A DNA stretch of 64,000 nucleotides from Xestospongia muta (taxonomy: Eukaryota > Porifera > Demospongiae > Haplosclerida > Petrosiidae): assembly GCA_963693285.1 (NCBI GenBank), contig OY848922.1, forward strand, positions 5,940,923 through 6,004,922, read 5' to 3'. The notes beneath the pieces are model-generated. The model made no database searches and was not told where the DNA came from. It saw only the letters and a program-made list of their open reading frames with translations. Below are positions 61,082-64,000 of this stretch, piece after piece. Numbering within the stretch: the first letter of the stretch is position 1; each line of letters starts with the position of its first letter. Made by a program: the position numbers and the translations under genes.

Positions 61082-61196
61082 TTAATTGTTACTCCGCCCA
61101 TTATTTATTTTAAGTTGCTATGAATATATAATGTACTCATTCCTGTGGAAACATTCCTATGGAAACATTCCTGTCTTTAGCCGCTTCTAAGTACTC

Positions 61197-61623
61197 ATAC
61201 TGTACTTTAGTACAATGTTCTACCTTACAACATATGTATACTTTGAATGTATGTAATACTTTGTATCTCTGTTATAACAGAGTGGGAGCTTACCAGAAAC
61301 TAATTCTTTAGTGGAATATTCATACTTCTCACAATTGTTGTACTGTTTCTCTGACACTGTCAACATAATATGACATTGACTTATTAATGAATACATGAGG
61401 TAAGTATTGATTCCAAACGCTGTAAAATATGTTCTTAGAATACTGTATTTGCTAGTTGTTAGGTACATATGGTTATTAAGCATTATTAAGTGCACACATT
61501 TATCTTTGTCAGAATCCTTTTTTTAATAAATGATAATGAATTATTAATAAGCAATATGCATGACCAATAATAAATCCATCTTTCATCACAGATATAGCAA
61601 AATGGTTGTGTTCATTTGCTTAC
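61197..61623. other. Flank of the transposon; possible repeat end
   Basis: On the minus strand, 61450-61520 resembles the plus strand at 38098-38160 (shared TTCTGAC, AAGATAAATGTGTGC, TTAATAACCATATG). This suggests a dispersed repeat end. A short exon-like segment with acceptor and donor lies at about 61358-61299 on the minus strand; no family recognised. Confidence 0.35.
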
Positions 61624-61733
61624 TCTTTCACTAATAGAAAAACTTCTTCAATTGAAGGCGTCCATACTTTTTTGTAAATGTGACTACCTCGAATTACACT
61701 GTCAAATGAGAACTCAGTAGAAACACCAGCCAT
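61624..61733 (-). CDS. HIRAN-like N-terminal exon, partial
   Basis: Starts with ATG at 61733 (MAGVSTEFSFDSVIRGSH) and continues IYKKVWTPSIEEVFLLVKE to a donor GTAAGC at 61623. The segment FDSVIRGxHxYKxVWTP followed by a glutamate-rich end is a pattern I know from cnidarian and sponge proteins that begin with a HIRAN-type domain. The rest of the domain (expected N..D..AV and a VGxxPRE-type stretch) was not found downstream on the minus strand, so this is a fragment or the remaining exons are unseen. Confidence 0.4.
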
Positions 61734-62584
61734 ATCTTCCACGTGTTCAAGTGAGAACCACACTCAGAAAAGTGACATCATCTGCAAAGGCTATTTGTCA
61801 AGCACATATCCTTATTTAGTATATATTTTCTTCTTGTGGAGATACAGGTGCATGTGCTTAATAACTAGCAAATATGATAAAGTCTGTAATTTGTTGTCTC
61901 AGTAGATTGTACAGTGTTCACAATATACAGCTTGCTTACATGTACTTGAGAGTAAAAGTTGAAAATCCATACAATTGTATAGAGGTATTCTGCCTACAAA
62001 ATATATGAGTAATCCCTAAATCCCTCAGCATAATATTGAATACAAACAGACTTTGATACCTCTTCATGACTAAACATATTAACAGGCTGTCATTCTATAT
62101 CAATAATAATAACACAGCAATTGTCTCGTGTTTGTTAATAAACCTTGTTTCTATTCCATCCTGTATGTAGTTGTCTCTGATAGTGTCCTGGAGGTAAATA
62201 CCTTCTAACCCATGAACTAATAGAAACAATTTTTGGCAAATCTAGTAAGACAAAGACTTTATTGATTCTGTTTTGATTGTTTCACTGTACCATTACTTCA
62301 TTATGACTAAAAGTACTTGCTACTTTATTTTGTTCCCTAGGAACATACCTCATACCTGTTGTCACTTCTTCAATGTTAATATTGGGCTATAGTTATCACA
62401 TGACTATGAGGTCAAATTTAGCTTTACATAATTCAGTCATGTCACATCTAACATTATGAAGGTACTTTTTAATTAAGTTTATGTAGCACATTACTTTACA
62501 ACCACAACTATTACTGTTAAAATTATTTGGATTTTACCTCTTTTTGTGATAAGGTCTTTCTATCCACAACTATTTTATTATAGT
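61734..62584. other. No gene seen
   Basis: No convincing exon, RNA gene or terminal repeat was recognised in this AT-rich stretch. Confidence 0.4.
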
Positions 62585-63150
62585 TATAATTGTCCATCAT
62601 CATTAGATTATACACTAACTGTGATTATATTAATACATTGTATTACATGTTACTAGAGATACAGCTCAATAAGAGCAGATAGAGAGACTACTGAAATGTA
62701 ACTTACATAGGCTATTTACAAGAACATGTTATGATAGTCATCATGATATACTATCTCTTGTTTGTCCATCAGGTCAGATTAAATACTCCCATCTGACAAC
62801 TCCATATTGTTCTATTGTCATAACTCCAAATGATCATTTACAATTTGGATGGATATGGTTGTCAGTTAAATGATCTTATTATGTCACCATCTTATGGTCA
62901 AGTTATAAATGGTCAAGATAAACCTATAAAGTTGTGAAAGTGGCAAGAGCTAATAAAATAGGTGTCCCATGTCCATGATATTCTGTACTTACTAACTACT
63001 TATAAAGATGACAGTTATGACAATGCTGTCTTCATACGTTGCCATAGGAACTTCAAAATGACAAGTAAATATAGTAAGTAAGCTAGGTACCCAAACTCCA
63101 CCCACTTATAATATTGATTATAACTCATCACTATTGCAGGTTACATAATT
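62585..63150 (+). repeat. Dispersed 0.55-kb repeat, copy 2 (degenerate)
   Basis: Homologous to 45843-46400. The equivalent of the membrane gene's third exon begins after TCCATCAG near 62773 but meets a TAA within three codons, so the copy is not coding. The first two exons of the gene were not found upstream. Confidence 0.7.
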
Positions 63151-63262
63151 AGTATAGACCTCTTGAGTGCTAAATATTTTCATACATAAACTGTATTGTA
63201 TCTAATATGTTAGACCCACCCATATAGGTGGAGTTTAAGCTGTTGGCCATTTTGGAGTCCTT

Positions 63263-63720
63263 ATGACTACTGGAGGTTCACGTTCAAGTTATATTTCAAT
63301 GCTTTCTGGGGCCAATAGGATACAATTTATTGAAAAAGTGGAACGTTTTAGCGGTAAAGGTTCGGGGAGGATATAGATCCATACCAGATCAAAGACTGGA
63401 TAGATGAAATAGAATTGTGGCCACCAGTTGATTTGGAACAATATATTCGTATTTCATTGACACCGACGGGACTTATATCAAAGAGAAACTGCAAGCATAC
63501 AAAAGTCTCAAAGCGTACAACTGCTATAGCAGGTAAATGCCTTCCCTATTGCATACCTTCAGTTTGCTTGTTTTTCATAGTGGATGAGTACAGACTGTTT
63601 ATTTGCACGTTATGGAGTCAACTGGTGTGTATTTGTTGAAAGCAATTGTGAGTCCTTCCCAGAGGCTCAATGACCAGGCACATGTAGCTTGGACTACTAT
63701 CATTAACTTCATTGTGACCA
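63263..63720 (+). pseudogene. Start of a SWIM/YqaJ-type transposon-associated gene, broken
   Basis: ATG at 63263 opens MTTGGSRSSYISMLSGANRI, which shifts frame before DPYQIKDWIDEIELWPPVD; another shift gives IKEKLQAYKSLKAYN. Removing a GTAAAT...CATAG intron (about 63532-63580) joins YNCYSSG to a TGA (in place of the usual W codon) and VQTVYLHV, then IVSPSQRLNDQAHVAW. The order WPPV, LxAYKSL, AYNxxxSGxVxTV matches the N-terminal region of invertebrate SWIM-finger/YqaJ proteins (recognised from memory). Two frameshifts and a stop: dead copy. Confidence 0.6.
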
Positions 63721-63989
63721 CTATTTTTAACTGAATCATTTTGACCACCATCTTCAACATGAGTGTCATAACTGTAACCACTTCCACTACAGTCCGCATT
63801 TCCAGAATTGGTATCTAGGCTGGTTTCACTTGCATCAAATGGTACGTTATTTACCTTGTCACTACATTTGCCCTTCTTACATTTTTTTAATGTAATTACA
63901 ACTTCATTCTGTTTAGACCTTGAAACATCCCTTAAGTAATGGGAGCTATGAGTATCTGCATATCTTTGATCTTTTGTATACACAAACAC
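63618..63989 (-). CDS. Open frame of unknown function at the window edge
   Basis: 123 codons, rich in S, D, N and K (for example KCKKGKCSDKVNN and DTNSGNADCSGSG), starting at an ATG at 63989. It overlaps the 3' part of the plus-strand pseudogene on the opposite strand by about 100 bp. No domain recognised. It may be an exon of a gene continuing to the right, or chance. Confidence 0.3.
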   Translation of the reverse strand: MFVYTKDQRYADTHSSHYLRDVSRSKQNEVVITLKKCKKGKCSDKVNNVPFDASETSLDTNSGNADCSGSGYSYDTHVEDGGQNDSVKNSGHNEVNDSSPSYMCLVIEPLGRTHNCFQQIHTS

Positions 63990-64000
63990 TGTTGGAGCAT

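Larger units (their letters stand above)
51401..61196. mobile_element. Large Mutator-type DNA transposon with USP and Ulp1 protease domains, including a nested MULE
   Basis: The 10-bp word CTAAGTACTC occurs at 51401-51410 and 61187-61196 as a target-site duplication. Just inside are inverted repeats 51411-51441 and 61159-61186: after a slightly variable first 5-8 bases, 24 positions match with one difference (core AAGACAGGAATGTTTCCA). The element between them is about 9.78 kb, or about 6.4 kb without the nested 3.36-kb element. It encodes the plus-strand gene at 54923-61081. MULEs typically make 8-11-bp target duplications (family knowledge), which fits. The right end has three tandem ATTCCTGTGGAAAC-like words. 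Confidence 0.75.

Noticed and set aside
1..64000. CRISPR arrays, bacterial operons, rRNA or tRNA genes.
   Set aside because: No regularly spaced repeats with unique spacers, no operon spacing, and no recognisable tRNA A/B boxes or rRNA core sequence; the spliced genes show a eukaryotic nuclear source.

Overview
The window looks like nuclear DNA of an early-branching metazoan, most likely a demosponge. It is AT-rich, and its genes are built from many short exons with GTAAGT-type donors. It holds a tandem family of ankyrin/GTPase/death-domain genes and a dense mix of decayed animal transposons (piggyBac, PIF/Harbinger, pogo, Mutator-like, LINE, Ty3/Gypsy). The species call is inference. All gene models below were spliced by eye from the sequence; none rests on a database search.

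Left two thirds (1-45,100), minus strand. Two paralogous genes encode ankyrin repeats, a Roc/COR-like GTPase core and C-terminal death domains, an order that recalls the non-kinase part of DAPK1. Gene A (5-11,768; its 5' end was not found) shows four ankyrin exons and one death domain. Gene B (22,877-45,097) has five ankyrin exons and three death-fold exons. Between them (about 18.4-22 kb) lie relics of a third copy, including a 0.7-kb segment present twice. Each complete ankyrin repeat sits on its own 99-bp phase-0 exon, and linker and death-domain exons are symmetric phase 1-1. Gene B's large fourth intron (28.3-40.0 kb) is packed with dead transposons: two piggyBac copies (one split by a Harbinger fragment), a pogo fragment and a Mutator-like/YqaJ pseudogene. 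A small plus-strand membrane-protein gene (45,294-46,126) starts head-to-head with gene B, 196 bp away.

Right third (51,400-61,200). A roughly 9.8-kb Mutator-type transposon is bounded by short terminal inverted repeats and a 10-bp target duplication. It carries one 27-exon plus-strand gene (54,923-61,081). I read this as a single protein of about 1,568 residues: USP deubiquitinase, Ulp1/SENP-type protease, C2H2 fingers, a FAR1/ZSWIM3-like domain, MULE DDE transposase, SWIM finger and PHD finger. Both protease catalytic triads and the DDE triad are present. A second, paralogous 3.36-kb MULE (51,502-54,859, minus strand) is nested just inside its left end, with its own 48-bp inverted repeats and a perfect 9-bp target duplication. 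The nested element is decayed, lacks the proteases, and ends in a CXXC finger where the host element has a PHD finger.

The right edge (61.2-64 kb) holds a HIRAN-like exon, a degenerate repeat of the small membrane gene's 3' part, and the start of another transposon-type pseudogene. Three otherwise intact long genes each lack exactly one A in an A-run (55,192; T-run 26,393; T-run 2,555 on the plus strand). This looks more like homopolymer under-calling in the assembly than three independent gene deaths.
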